A stretch of DNA of 18,881 nucleotides from Chitinophagaceae bacterium UBA5175. Its GTDB lineage: Bacteria; Bacteroidota; Bacteroidia; Chitinophagales; Chitinophagaceae. The position numbers and the translations under genes were made by a program. Below the pieces are notes generated by a model. It was not told the DNA's origin, made no database searches, and worked only from the letters and a program-made list of their open reading frames with translations. Below, one piece after another: positions 1 to 7,627 of the stretch. Every line of letters starts with the position of its first letter. Position 1 is the stretch's first letter. The stretch covers positions 40,331-59,211 of the forward strand of contig DHWT01000187.1 in assembly GCA_002413325.1 (NCBI GenBank), given 5' to 3'.

Positions 1-931
1 TGTTGATTTCCGACCTGAGATTTTCCATTGCCGTTTCACTCAGGCTCACACTGTCGGTACGCATGTAGGTGATCTTACCGCTTTCATATAATTTCTGGGC
101 GAGCAGCATGGTACGGCTCACGCCATAACCGAGTTTGCGGGAAGCCTCCTGCTGGAGGGTGGATGTCGTGAAGGGAGCGGCCGGTGATTTTTTACCGGGT
201 TTTACCTGGATGTCGGTAACTGTATATTTAGCATTCAGACAACTCTGCAAAAAGGCTTCGGCGTCTTTTTCTTCTGTATATTTTTTGCCTTCGGCAGAAA
301 ATATGACATTTTTATCCGATATGTCTTTTGCCGAAAAACTTGCTTCGATCCGGAAGGTACTCAGCGCGGTAAATGCATTGATCTCTCGTTCCCTTTCGGC
401 AATGATCCGGACAGCCACACTCTGCACCCGGCCCGCACTCAGGTTATTCTTCATGCTCATTTTACGCCAGAGCACCGGGCTCAGTTCAAACCCTACAATC
501 CGGTCCAGTATACGCCGGGCCTGCTGTGCGTTCACCAGGTGCATGTCGACCGTTCTCGGCTTTCGAACGGCCGATTCGATGGCAGGCTTGGTAATCTCAT
601 GAAATACAATCCGTTTGGTTGTTTTCGGGTCCAGGCCCAATACTTCACACAGATGCCAGCTGATCGCTTCCCCTTCCCGGTCCTCATCCGTTGCCAGCCA
701 TACTTCACCGGATTTTTTGGCCAGGCTTTTTAATTCTTTGACAACTTTCTGCTTGTCTTCCGGAACGATATAACGGGGTTTATAATTATTATTCAGGTCA
801 ATGCCCATGTCGGCGCGCTCCAGGTCGCGGATATGACCATAACAGCTTTTCACCTCAAAATCTTCTCCCAGAATTCTTTCAATGGTCTTCGCTTTAGCCG
901 GGGACTCCACGATCAATAGATTCTTCGCCAT
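1..931 (-). CDS. topA: DNA topoisomerase I, type IA (N-terminal part, runs off left edge)
   Basis: Relaxes negatively supercoiled DNA in the cytoplasm by cutting one strand through a 5'-phosphotyrosine link. Reading back from the ATG at 931 gives 310 codons with no stop to the window edge, so the 3' part of the gene is missing. The protein opens with a Toprim domain: LLIVESPAKAKTIERIL with the acidic Glu9, then ATDEDREGE with Asp82 and Asp84 as metal-binding acids. The type IA core follows, including NAQQARRILDRIVGFELSP and LSAGRVQSVAVRII. The active-site tyrosine is Tyr289 in the motif GKITYMRTDS. All of these match the family closely. It is probably transcribed alone or after the outer-membrane gene ending at 1043. 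No convincing promoter was seen in the 111-base gap. Confidence 0.97.
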   Translation of the reverse strand, partial: MAKNLLIVESPAKAKTIERILGEDFEVKSCYGHIRDLERADMGIDLNNNYKPRYIVPEDKQKVVKELKSLAKKSGEVWLATDEDREGEAISWHLCEVLGLDPKTTKRIVFHEITKPAIESAVRKPRTVDMHLVNAQQARRILDRIVGFELSPVLWRKMSMKNNLSAGRVQSVAVRIIAEREREINAFTALSTFRIEASFSAKDISDKNVIFSAEGKKYTEEKDAEAFLQSCLNAKYTVTDIQVKPGKKSPAAPFTTSTLQQEASRKLGYGVSRTMLLAQKLYESGKITYMRTDSVSLSETAMENLRSEIN

Positions 932-1012
932 ACTGTTTCAAATATTGTTATTCCTGCCTCAAGGCGTGCAATTTTACAGTATAACATTGAAAGTAAAAAA
1001 TGACCTGAATGC

Positions 1013-1025
1013 CAGCCGGGGGCTG
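1013..1025 (-). terminator. Weak hairpin after the outer-membrane protein gene
   Basis: On the minus strand, 18 bases after the stop of the gene ending at 1043, CAGCC and GGCTG form a 5-bp stem around CCC. A run of six T follows only after 12 further bases, so this is a poor match to an intrinsic terminator. A 9-base direct repeat, CTGAATGCC on the plus strand (1005-1013 and 1023-1031), overlaps it. It could equally be incidental. Confidence 0.25.
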
Positions 1026-1042
1026 AATGCCTGCTTAACTCA

Positions 1043-3721
1043 TTAATTTATAGGACTATCCGTGTTGTTTTGAAGATTCTCCGGGTCTTCCTGTTTGTTC
1101 TTTCGTTTGAAAAGCGATACATCCACTTTGCCGAAGCGGTAATTAAACTGCAGCCGGAAGAACTGGGGATCCCGGTAACGGAGGCTGTGCTGGTCGGAAT
1201 AGGCTGAGTTAATATATACGTCATATCGGCGGGTGGCCAATAGATCAGACATGCTGAAAGTGAGGCTGGCTGCCTTATTTTTAAGGAATTCATATCTAAG
1301 GGAAGCATCCATCCCGCCGGTTGGCAGGGAATGGCCCTGTGAATTGCCACTTACGGTAACGCCCCTGCCACCCCCTCCCTGGCCGGCTGTTCCGCCGGGC
1401 GGCAAAACAGTTTTGGAAGTATAGTCCCCTGTAATTTGTAAAGTCAGGTTTTTGGGCAGCCTGAATGTCGTATTGATCTTGGCAAACCAGCTGTAACTGG
1501 CCGGGGCCGTATGAATGGAATCGGGGGCGTTGATTTTTGATGTATAGATATTCAGGTTGGTAGTCAGGTCCCACCAGGAAGTCAGGCTGTTTCTTCCGAT
1601 CAGTTCCAGCCCCCCTATATAACTCGAATTTGCATTGATATAGGTATTGACGAGTACCACCGAGTCAGTCAGTGGGTTGATTTCCTTGGTCTGGTACCTT
1701 GTAATGAGATCGGTAGTATACTTATAATATACAGTGGCCAGGAAGGTGTTTTTCTGATAATTTAACTGGTAAGCCATTTCCAGGGAATTTGTAAACTGCG
1801 GTTTGAGGTTGGGATTACCGCGGCTCAGATTCAGGGAATCCGAATAGTCTGTAAAAGGCGAAAGCTGGAGAAATCCGGGCCGGTCGATTCTCCTTGTATA
1901 ATTCAATTGCAGGTCCTGATTATCGCGCAGTTTTTCTGTAAGAAAAATACTGGGGAACAGGCTGATGGGATACTGATTGCTAAAAGTGCCCAGGGTGTCT
2001 TTTAATCCGTCCGGACTGTTCACATCTTTTTCAGCATAGCTGTTGGATCCCTGGTAAGCCGAATTTTCAGCGCGGAGGCCCATTTGAATGCCCAGACGTC
2101 CGACTGTATTCGAATACTGAATATATCCCGCCAGCACCTGGTCGTGGTAACTGTAATTGGATGAAAGTAGGGGCTGATACAACAGATTCCCCCCACTGTC
2201 GGCGGTGTAGAAATTATTCAGGTTGCTGATATTTCGAACGGCCATCCGGGCACCTGTCTCCAGCTTTGATTTTTCGGTGAACGGATTGGTGAAATCCGTC
2301 TGCGCTGTAATGAATTCATTTTTCCCGGATGTATTTTGTTGTTGATTATAAATACTCGTAAGTGGTCCGCCGGGTATTTCATAAAGTTCCGAACTGGTCT
2401 GATTCAGGCTGTTTGACTGCCCCTGGGTATAGTTTGCATCAGCTGTCCAGTTTTCGCCGGACCGGGGAAAATTATGTTTAAAGCTCAGCATGCCGGATTT
2501 GTTATTGAATTCTGTGCTGGTATTGGAGAAACGCCGGGTAAAGGAACTGTTGGATGATCCGTTTTTATAAAGGGTGTCCTGGGTGAGACTGCTGTTTGTG
2601 GTTGGTTTGGACATGCCATGCACGAGGGTGCCTGAAATAGTAATGGTATTGCGGTTATCCAGAAAATAATCCAGGCCGGCACGGGCGAATGTGAACTGAC
2701 TGTTGGCTACATTACTGTCCACCTGGTGAAGCTGGTATTCCGGATAGGAAATAAACGTAAGGCGGTCGGTGGTTCCCGGGGAAATTGTTTTTCGGTTATT
2801 GTAACCGACACTAGAGAAAAAATTGATTTTACCTTGCTTGATATTGATATTTCCCCCCGCATTATAACCGCCTCTTTTGGCAACGCCTGCCCGTACCGAA
2901 CCGTTATATCCCGGCTTGCGGTTTTTTTTCATAACGATATTCAGAATGCCGGAAACGCCGCCAGATGCATCAAATTTTGCTCCGGGATTGGTGATGATCT
3001 CAATGCTTTCTATTTCATCTGCAGGAATCTGGTCCAGGGTCAGCGTGGTGGGCCTGCCGTCTACGAAGATGGTGGGCGTACTGTTCCGAAGCGTAACATT
3101 TCCATCGATATCGACTGCCAGGGAAGGTATATTTCTCATGACATCCACGGCCGTTCCGCCCGAAGCGGATATGTCCTTTTCCACGTTATATATCTTCCGG
3201 TCAATGCCTAATTGTATCAGGGGTCTGGATCCGGTAACCGTCACCTGCTGCAGGCTTTGGGTATCCACCTGCATCCTGATATTGCCCAGGTCCCTGTCAA
3301 CGGCGCCCAGCCGCTGTTCCGGATCGGCACTTTGCGCTTCTTTTAAACTGAATGTAATTTTCTGATCGATGGATTTATATCCGATGGCAGTCAGTCTGAG
3401 GTGGTAATTTCTGAAAACCGGCAGGTTCTCAAAACTGAAATCCCCATTGGAGGGCGTGATGGCACCCCGGATCACTGAATCCCTGCGGCTATGTCTGGCC
3501 ATATCTAAAACGCTCATCAGGAGTTGAACCGATGCGCCGTCCATCCCTTTGTTGGTTTTCGCATCTACAATCCGTCCATAAAAATGCCCGATGGCGGGAG
3601 ATTGCCTGGTATTTCTGCGCGAGGAGGGAAAAGCCCGGCGGGCAGAGTCCTGCGAAAATAAGTTACCGGAAATCAGGAGCAGCAGGCTTCCTGTTAAAAA
3701 CCGGCACATGCATAATCTCAT
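1043..3721 (-). CDS. TonB-receptor-like outer-membrane beta-barrel protein (OMP_b-brl_3 type)
   Basis: An outer-membrane protein of 892 residues, probably a transporter or binding protein of unknown substrate. Residues 1-24 are a signal peptide (hydrophobic LTGSLLLLISG, then NLFSQ). Residues about 46-150 form a carboxypeptidase-regulatory-like domain (FYGRIVDAKTNKGMDGASV). Residues about 160-266 are a TonB plug, including VTVTGSRPLI, the FVDGRPT motif and ASGGVSGILNIVMKK. The rest is a barrel rich in alternating aromatic/polar strands, with a glycine-rich loop (GGTAGQGGGGRG) near residue 790. After the last barrel strand there is a short charged tail (KRKNKQEDPENLQNN), which is common in this family. 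There is no SusD partner next to it. The first ATG is used; a second ATG four codons later is possible. Direct repeats at 3769-3824 lie just upstream. Confidence 0.9.
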   Translation of the reverse strand: MRLCMCRFLTGSLLLLISGNLFSQDSARRAFPSSRRNTRQSPAIGHFYGRIVDAKTNKGMDGASVQLLMSVLDMARHSRRDSVIRGAITPSNGDFSFENLPVFRNYHLRLTAIGYKSIDQKITFSLKEAQSADPEQRLGAVDRDLGNIRMQVDTQSLQQVTVTGSRPLIQLGIDRKIYNVEKDISASGGTAVDVMRNIPSLAVDIDGNVTLRNSTPTIFVDGRPTTLTLDQIPADEIESIEIITNPGAKFDASGGVSGILNIVMKKNRKPGYNGSVRAGVAKRGGYNAGGNINIKQGKINFFSSVGYNNRKTISPGTTDRLTFISYPEYQLHQVDSNVANSQFTFARAGLDYFLDNRNTITISGTLVHGMSKPTTNSSLTQDTLYKNGSSNSSFTRRFSNTSTEFNNKSGMLSFKHNFPRSGENWTADANYTQGQSNSLNQTSSELYEIPGGPLTSIYNQQQNTSGKNEFITAQTDFTNPFTEKSKLETGARMAVRNISNLNNFYTADSGGNLLYQPLLSSNYSYHDQVLAGYIQYSNTVGRLGIQMGLRAENSAYQGSNSYAEKDVNSPDGLKDTLGTFSNQYPISLFPSIFLTEKLRDNQDLQLNYTRRIDRPGFLQLSPFTDYSDSLNLSRGNPNLKPQFTNSLEMAYQLNYQKNTFLATVYYKYTTDLITRYQTKEINPLTDSVVLVNTYINANSSYIGGLELIGRNSLTSWWDLTTNLNIYTSKINAPDSIHTAPASYSWFAKINTTFRLPKNLTLQITGDYTSKTVLPPGGTAGQGGGGRGVTVSGNSQGHSLPTGGMDASLRYEFLKNKAASLTFSMSDLLATRRYDVYINSAYSDQHSLRYRDPQFFRLQFNYRFGKVDVSLFKRKNKQEDPENLQNNTDSPIN

Positions 3722-3768
3722 AAAAGTGGGAACAGAGCATACTAAAGGTCTGTTAAAGGACCCCGGGT

Positions 3769-3824
3769 GGTTGCTAAATGGTTGTTAAGAGGAATCTTTC
3801 GGATAGGGAGAAATCTTTCCGATA
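3769..3824 (-). promoter_or_regulatory. Two sets of direct repeats upstream of the outer-membrane protein gene
   Basis: On the plus strand GGTTGCTAA (3769-3777) and GGTTGTTAA (3780-3788) repeat at an 11-base step. Next to them GGAATCTTTCGGATA (3791-3805) and GAAATCTTTCCGATA (3810-3824) repeat at about 19 bases. Both steps are near one and two helical turns, as expected for a dimeric regulator binding one face of the DNA. They lie 48-103 bases upstream of the ATG at 3721. No regulator is identified, so the operator role is inferred. Confidence 0.4.
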
Positions 3825-3844
3825 ATCGTAAAATAAAAAAACTG

Positions 3845-3918
3845 GGTGACTGATGGGGCTCGAACCCACGACCCCTAGAACCACAATCTAGTGCTCTAAC
3901 CAGCTGAGCTACAATCAC
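3845..3918 (-). tRNA. tRNA-His (anticodon GTG)
   Basis: The minus strand folds as a full cloverleaf. The acceptor stem GTGATTG pairs with CAGTCAC, with one T-G wobble. The D arm begins TAGCTCAG. The anticodon arm is CTAGA-TTGTGGT-TCTAG, giving anticodon GTG (His). The T arm contains GGTTCGAGCCC. The base before the 5' end (3919) is G and the discriminator (3845) is C, the G-1:C73 pair diagnostic of histidine tRNA. The CCA end is not fully encoded (CA follows C73). A T-rich run (TTTTTTTATTTT on the minus strand, about 3829-3840) follows and could end transcription. Confidence 0.97.
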
Positions 3919-3930
3919 CGTTTGGGAGGG

Positions 3931-3938
3931 CAAATTTA
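3931..3938 (-). promoter_or_regulatory. -7 promoter element of tRNA-His
   Basis: The minus strand reads TAAATTTG, an exact match to the Bacteroidota -7 consensus TAnnTTTG, 11 bases before the G-1 of tRNA-His. No good TTTG -33 box lies at the usual 19-20 base spacing, so the match rests on the -7 element alone. Confidence 0.55.
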
Positions 3939-3978
3939 GGAAAATTCCAGTATAATCAGGGATCGGGATCTAAAAAAG

Positions 3979-4091
3979 TTATGAGTTGTGAGTTATGAAT
4001 GATGGGTGATGGGTTTGGACCACGGTTAAAGCATAATATTTTCATTAAATGCATTATTCATAGCCCATAAATCAATATTCATTCCTCATAA
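3979..4091. repeat. Imperfect inverted-repeat patch built from TTATGAG/ATGAAT words
   Basis: The left side holds TTATGAG (3979-3985) and GTTATGAAT (3992-4000), followed by the low-complexity run GATGGGTGATGGG. The right side holds ATTCATA (4056-4062), ATTCAT (4077-4082) and CTCATAA (4085-4091). TTATGAG pairs with CTCATAA, and ATGAAT with the ATTCAT at 4077, in nested order. The 113-base patch could therefore form a loose hairpin. It contains no coding potential. Such degenerate words are typical of small dispersed repeats in intergenic DNA of this group. Confidence 0.45.
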
Positions 4092-4148
4092 ACCCTCCCG
4101 GGTGGTTAATATTAAGTGAAGCAACAACAATACAGGGTCATAAATCGT

Positions 4149-4156
4149 TATTTTTG
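4149..4156 (+). promoter_or_regulatory. Possible -7 element before the processing protease
   Basis: TATTTTTG matches TAnnTTTG exactly but ends only 4 bases before the ATG at 4161. If used, the mRNA would be leaderless or nearly so. No TTTG -33 box sits at the expected distance, so this may be coincidence. Confidence 0.25.
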
Positions 4157-4160
4157 AACA

Positions 4161-6308
4161 ATGTCAAAACTGCTCTCATATATGTTGAATAAAAGGAATC
4201 TGCCGATTGTTTTGCTCGTATCCGCCCTGGGAATCGCCCTGGTCCTGAAAACTTTTGCCTTTAGCAGCCAGCCCCCGACCAAATACGAGCGGATACTGAA
4301 AAATGTGAGTGAATTACTGGAAGAAATTCATTACAGCCCAAAAAATATTGATGATCAGTTTTCAAAAGAAGTATTTAAAAAGTTTTTGGGAGAAGTGGAC
4401 GTGGAGAAAAAAATCTTCCTGAAATCAGATATTCAGGAATTGTCCAAATATCAAAACCTGATAGATGATGAAATCCTGGGCAAAGCACCCGTGCAATTCG
4501 TACCGGCTGTTTTGGCGGATTACAAAAAAAAGTTGCAGGAAAGCCAGAATATTTCAGATGAAATCCTTACCCGGCCTTTCGATTTCAACATCAAGGAAAC
4601 CGTTAACCTGGATTATGATAAGTTGGATTTTCCTGTCAATGCCGCTGCCCAGCGGGAAGAAATCCGGAAAAAACTGAAATACATGACGCTCGAAAAATAT
4701 GCGGACCTGCTTGAGCAGCAGGAAACAGCCAAGGGGAAATCCGGTTATGTGGCAAAGACCAATGAAGAATTGGAGAAAGAGGCCCGGGCCAGGACCCTGA
4801 AAATTACAGACCGTTTTTACGATCATCTGAAGATCAAGGCCGACGAGGATGATTTCTTCAATATGTTTGTTGAAACCATTGTGCAAAGCATGGATCCGCA
4901 TACCGACTATTTCCCTCCGGTTGAAAAAAGGTCTTTCGATGAAGATATGAGCGGCCGTTTTTACGGGATTGGCGCTGCCCTGCGCGATGAAGACGGTAAT
5001 ATTAAAATAGTAACCCTGATAACCGGTAGCCCGGCCTGGAAATCCGGACAGGTCAATGTCGGGGACATTATCCTGAAAGTAGGTCAGGGTGACCAGGAAC
5101 CCGTGGATCTATCCAGCTATATGGTAGAGGATGCCGTTAAGATTATCCGGGGAAACAAGGGGACCGAAGTCAAACTTACTTTGAAAAAAGCAGATGGTTC
5201 CGTTAAAGTGGTTTCCCTGATCCGTGATGAAATCGTACAGGATGAAAAGTTTGCTAAAAGCGTCATCATCCAAAGTGACAAGGGTAAGATCGGTTATATC
5301 TATCTCCCGGAATTTTATGCAGATTTCGACAATCCGAAGGGTAACCGTTGTTCGGTTGACGTTGCAAGGGAAATCATAAAACTGAAAGAAGCAAAAGTTG
5401 ACGGCATCGTGCTCGACCTGCGCAACAACGGGGGCGGTTCCTTATATGACGTCGTGCAGATGGTCGGCTTGTTTATTGACCAGGGTCCGGTGGTGCAGGT
5501 GCGCGACCGCGATGGCAAACCCCAGGTGTTGAACGACCGGGATAAAACAGTTTTGTACGACGGCCCCCTGGCTGTTATGGTGAATGAATTCAGTGCCTCT
5601 GCGTCAGAAATTTTTGCTGCAGCCATCCAGGATTATCACAGGGGCGTGATCATTGGCAGTACAAGTACCTATGGTAAAGGAACCGTTCAGCGGAATATCC
5701 CCCTGGATAAGAATATTGGCTTCAATGATGTAAATGGTCCATTGGGAACTGTTAAATTAACCCTGCAGAAATTTTACCGGGTTAACGGAGGTTCAACACA
5801 ATTGCGCGGGGTCTCTTCAGATATTGTGCTTCCGGACTTGTATGAACATTATAAAGTCCGGGAAAAGGACCAGCCGGATGCATTGGCCTGGGACGAAATG
5901 CCCAAGGCTGATTATACCACGTGGAAATATGCCTATGATATCAATAATATCCGAACATCCAGTACGGAAAGAACCAATACCAACAAGGCGTTCAGTACGA
6001 TTTCCCGTGATGCGGACTGGCTGGATAAACAGAATGACAAATTGTATCCCCTGAATCTGAAAATTTACCAGGAAGAACAAAAGATGATCCGCTCAACGGT
6101 AAAGCAGATTGATTCAGTCAGTAAACTGACCGTACCCATGGCGATCAGTACACTGCCTCAGGATACGCTCAAATATGGTGATGATAAGGATAAGGCAGAC
6201 CGGTACAAGCAATGGGTCGACAGCCGGAAAACAGATATTTACCTCAAAGAAACCGTCAACGTGATGGATGATATGATTTCGTTAAAATCAGTTGTATATA
6301 AAAATTAA
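4161..6308 (+). CDS. prc: Carboxy-terminal processing (tail-specific) protease, S41 family, Prc/Tsp type
   Basis: A periplasmic serine protease of 715 residues that recognises and cuts proteins from exposed C-terminal tails; known substrates in other bacteria are envelope proteins and peptidoglycan hydrolases. Residues about 14-34 (LPIVLLVSALGIALVLKTFAF) are a signal peptide or membrane anchor. A long helical N-terminal domain follows to about 240, with the family motif VQSMDPHTDYFPP at 241-253. A PDZ domain spans about 262-345 (YGIGAAL, SPAWKSGQVNVGDIILKV). The S41 core contains GIVLDLRNNGGGSL (415-428), the nucleophile region FSASASEIF with likely Ser480, and YGKGTVQ with general base Lys506. 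The charged C-terminal part (about 560-700) matches the long Prc/Tsp form rather than short CtpA. It is a single-gene unit closed by a terminator at 6340-6376. Confidence 0.96.
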   Translation: MSKLLSYMLNKRNLPIVLLVSALGIALVLKTFAFSSQPPTKYERILKNVSELLEEIHYSPKNIDDQFSKEVFKKFLGEVDVEKKIFLKSDIQELSKYQNLIDDEILGKAPVQFVPAVLADYKKKLQESQNISDEILTRPFDFNIKETVNLDYDKLDFPVNAAAQREEIRKKLKYMTLEKYADLLEQQETAKGKSGYVAKTNEELEKEARARTLKITDRFYDHLKIKADEDDFFNMFVETIVQSMDPHTDYFPPVEKRSFDEDMSGRFYGIGAALRDEDGNIKIVTLITGSPAWKSGQVNVGDIILKVGQGDQEPVDLSSYMVEDAVKIIRGNKGTEVKLTLKKADGSVKVVSLIRDEIVQDEKFAKSVIIQSDKGKIGYIYLPEFYADFDNPKGNRCSVDVAREIIKLKEAKVDGIVLDLRNNGGGSLYDVVQMVGLFIDQGPVVQVRDRDGKPQVLNDRDKTVLYDGPLAVMVNEFSASASEIFAAAIQDYHRGVIIGSTSTYGKGTVQRNIPLDKNIGFNDVNGPLGTVKLTLQKFYRVNGGSTQLRGVSSDIVLPDLYEHYKVREKDQPDALAWDEMPKADYTTWKYAYDINNIRTSSTERTNTNKAFSTISRDADWLDKQNDKLYPLNLKIYQEEQKMIRSTVKQIDSVSKLTVPMAISTLPQDTLKYGDDKDKADRYKQWVDSRKTDIYLKETVNVMDDMISLKSVVYKN

Positions 6309-6339
6309 AATAATAAGCCCAAAGTCCGATACCAGGGTG

Positions 6340-6376
6340 TGCGTCTTGATCATAAATGACAAGACGCATTTTTTTT
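6340..6376 (+). terminator. Intrinsic terminator of the processing protease gene
   Basis: TGCGTCTTG (6340-6348) and CAAGACGCA (6360-6368) form a perfect 9-bp stem around an 11-base loop, followed directly by eight T (6369-6376). It lies 31 bases after the stop of the plus-strand protease gene. The reverse strand lacks a T run on the other side, so it should work mainly in the plus direction. It insulates this gene from the converging transporter gene. Confidence 0.92.
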
Positions 6377-6403
6377 AATTCATCTGTATAAACCGGGGCA
6401 GTA

Positions 6404-7567
6404 CTAAATACCTGCTTTTTTATGAGTTGGTTCCATACGGGTTTTAGAGGCGATTACCGCAATCATGGTTCCCATAACAGCAATCAGGCCAAATGAAATA
6501 CGCAGGCTGGTGGCCTGGGCAATGAATCCGATAAAAGGCGGGCCAAACAAGAATCCCAGGTAACCAATAGTAGATACAGCTGCAATGGCAACACCGGGCG
6601 ACATCGCCTGGGATCTTCCGGCGGCACTATAGATCATCGGTATAACGGAAGAAACGCCGGCGCCGACAATTAAAAATCCGGTCGTGGCGGTGATGAACTG
6701 CGGGAAAAAAACAGCGAGCAGCAGGCCGCTTGCTGTGAGGATGCCACTCAGTTGCAGCATTTTTTTCATGCCGAGCCGGAAAGCCACCCAGTCTCCGATA
6801 AATCTGCCGGTAGCCATGGTACACATGAAGGCGGTATATCCCACCGTAACCAGTGTGGGATCCGGCTTTACAACTTTTGCAAAATAGATTCCGCTCCAGT
6901 CGAACATCGCCCCTTCACAAATCATGGAACAAAATGCGATCAGTCCGAAATTTAAAATCGATTTATCCGGTTTGGCAAAAAGGGGTTGTTTCTGATTCCG
7001 GTTAAAATCCTTCCGGATTAATTTTCCGGAGAAAATAATCAGGATGACCACGGCAAGTGCTGTGATACAAAGAAAGTGATAGGGTGGTATGATGCGTAAG
7101 TGAACCATTAAGGTTCCAACGGCTGCGCCGGTAAAACCCGCCATGCTCCATAGTCCGTGAAAGGATGCCATGATGGGTTTATGGTAAAGATTTTCTGTAC
7201 CGACGGCCTGGGTATTAACAGAAATATTGAACAAATTTCCGCCAAATCCAAATACAAAGAGGGTAATCATCAGTTGGGTGGTGGAATTTGCTAAACCCAG
7301 CATGGGAAGGGTAGCGGAATATAAAATGGCTGCCGTCATCACGATGATCCGGCTTCCGTATTTCGCCACCAGGAAACCGGCTACGGGCAGGGAAGTAATC
7401 AATCCGACGGGCAGGCAAAGCAGAACGCCTCCCAGGGCTGCACTGTTCAGTTGCAGTTTGGCCTGGATGTCCGGTATTCGGGAGGCCCAGGAAGCAAAGC
7501 AGATCCCTGCCTGAAAGAAAAAGCTGCTGACTGCTATCCGGTGGATTCGTCGTTGGACCAAGGGCAT
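6404..7567 (-). CDS. Major facilitator superfamily transporter, YbjJ-like
   Basis: An inner-membrane transporter of 387 residues with about twelve hydrophobic segments across its length. Near the N terminus the run FASWASRIPDIQAKLQLNSAA is typical of the YbjJ-like branch. The loop GFLVAKYGSRIIVM (about 64-77) is the family's motif-A position between helices 2 and 3. The sequence QAVGTENLYHKPIMASFHGLWS fits the same group. The substrate is unknown; some relatives are annotated as sugar transporters or exporters, but nothing here decides it. The open frame can be extended four codons to a TTG at 7579, but the ATG at 7567 is preferred. It lies 60 bases after the S8 peptidase gene. The start is unusual because an 11-bp inverted repeat (7572-7602) lies directly before it. 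Confidence 0.88.
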   Translation of the reverse strand: MPLVQRRIHRIAVSSFFFQAGICFASWASRIPDIQAKLQLNSAALGGVLLCLPVGLITSLPVAGFLVAKYGSRIIVMTAAILYSATLPMLGLANSTTQLMITLFVFGFGGNLFNISVNTQAVGTENLYHKPIMASFHGLWSMAGFTGAAVGTLMVHLRIIPPYHFLCITALAVVILIIFSGKLIRKDFNRNQKQPLFAKPDKSILNFGLIAFCSMICEGAMFDWSGIYFAKVVKPDPTLVTVGYTAFMCTMATGRFIGDWVAFRLGMKKMLQLSGILTASGLLLAVFFPQFITATTGFLIVGAGVSSVIPMIYSAAGRSQAMSPGVAIAAVSTIGYLGFLFGPPFIGFIAQATSLRISFGLIAVMGTMIAVIASKTRMEPTHKKAGI

Positions 7568-7571
7568 AAAA

Positions 7572-7602
7572 AATAGCAAATTACTATAAGCAATTTGCTA
7601 TT
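7572..7602 (-). promoter_or_regulatory. 11-bp inverted repeat abutting the transporter start codon
   Basis: AATAGCAAATT (7572-7582) and AATTTGCTATT (7592-7602) are perfect inverted copies separated by 9 bases. On the minus strand the stem is followed by a run of T and then the transporter ATG at 7567. It could be a terminator for the upstream S8 peptidase gene, an operator for a dimeric repressor, or an RNA hairpin that hides the translation start. The dyad is certain; its role is inferred. Confidence 0.65.
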
Positions 7603-7627
7603 CGGAAAATATTCAGCGAAAGCCGGA

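Noticed and set aside
135..602. Plus-strand 155-codon frame at the left edge
   Set aside because: It is antisense to topA, whose motifs and active-site tyrosine are clear.
2726..3365. Two overlapping plus-strand frames of about 160 codons
   Set aside because: Both are antisense to the plug and N-terminal domain of the outer-membrane protein and show no family features.
3742..3933. Minus-strand 63-codon frame with the peptide VAQLVRALDCGSRGRGFEPHQS
   Set aside because: It is a translation of tRNA-His and its flanks, a well-known false gene; the cloverleaf explains the sequence.
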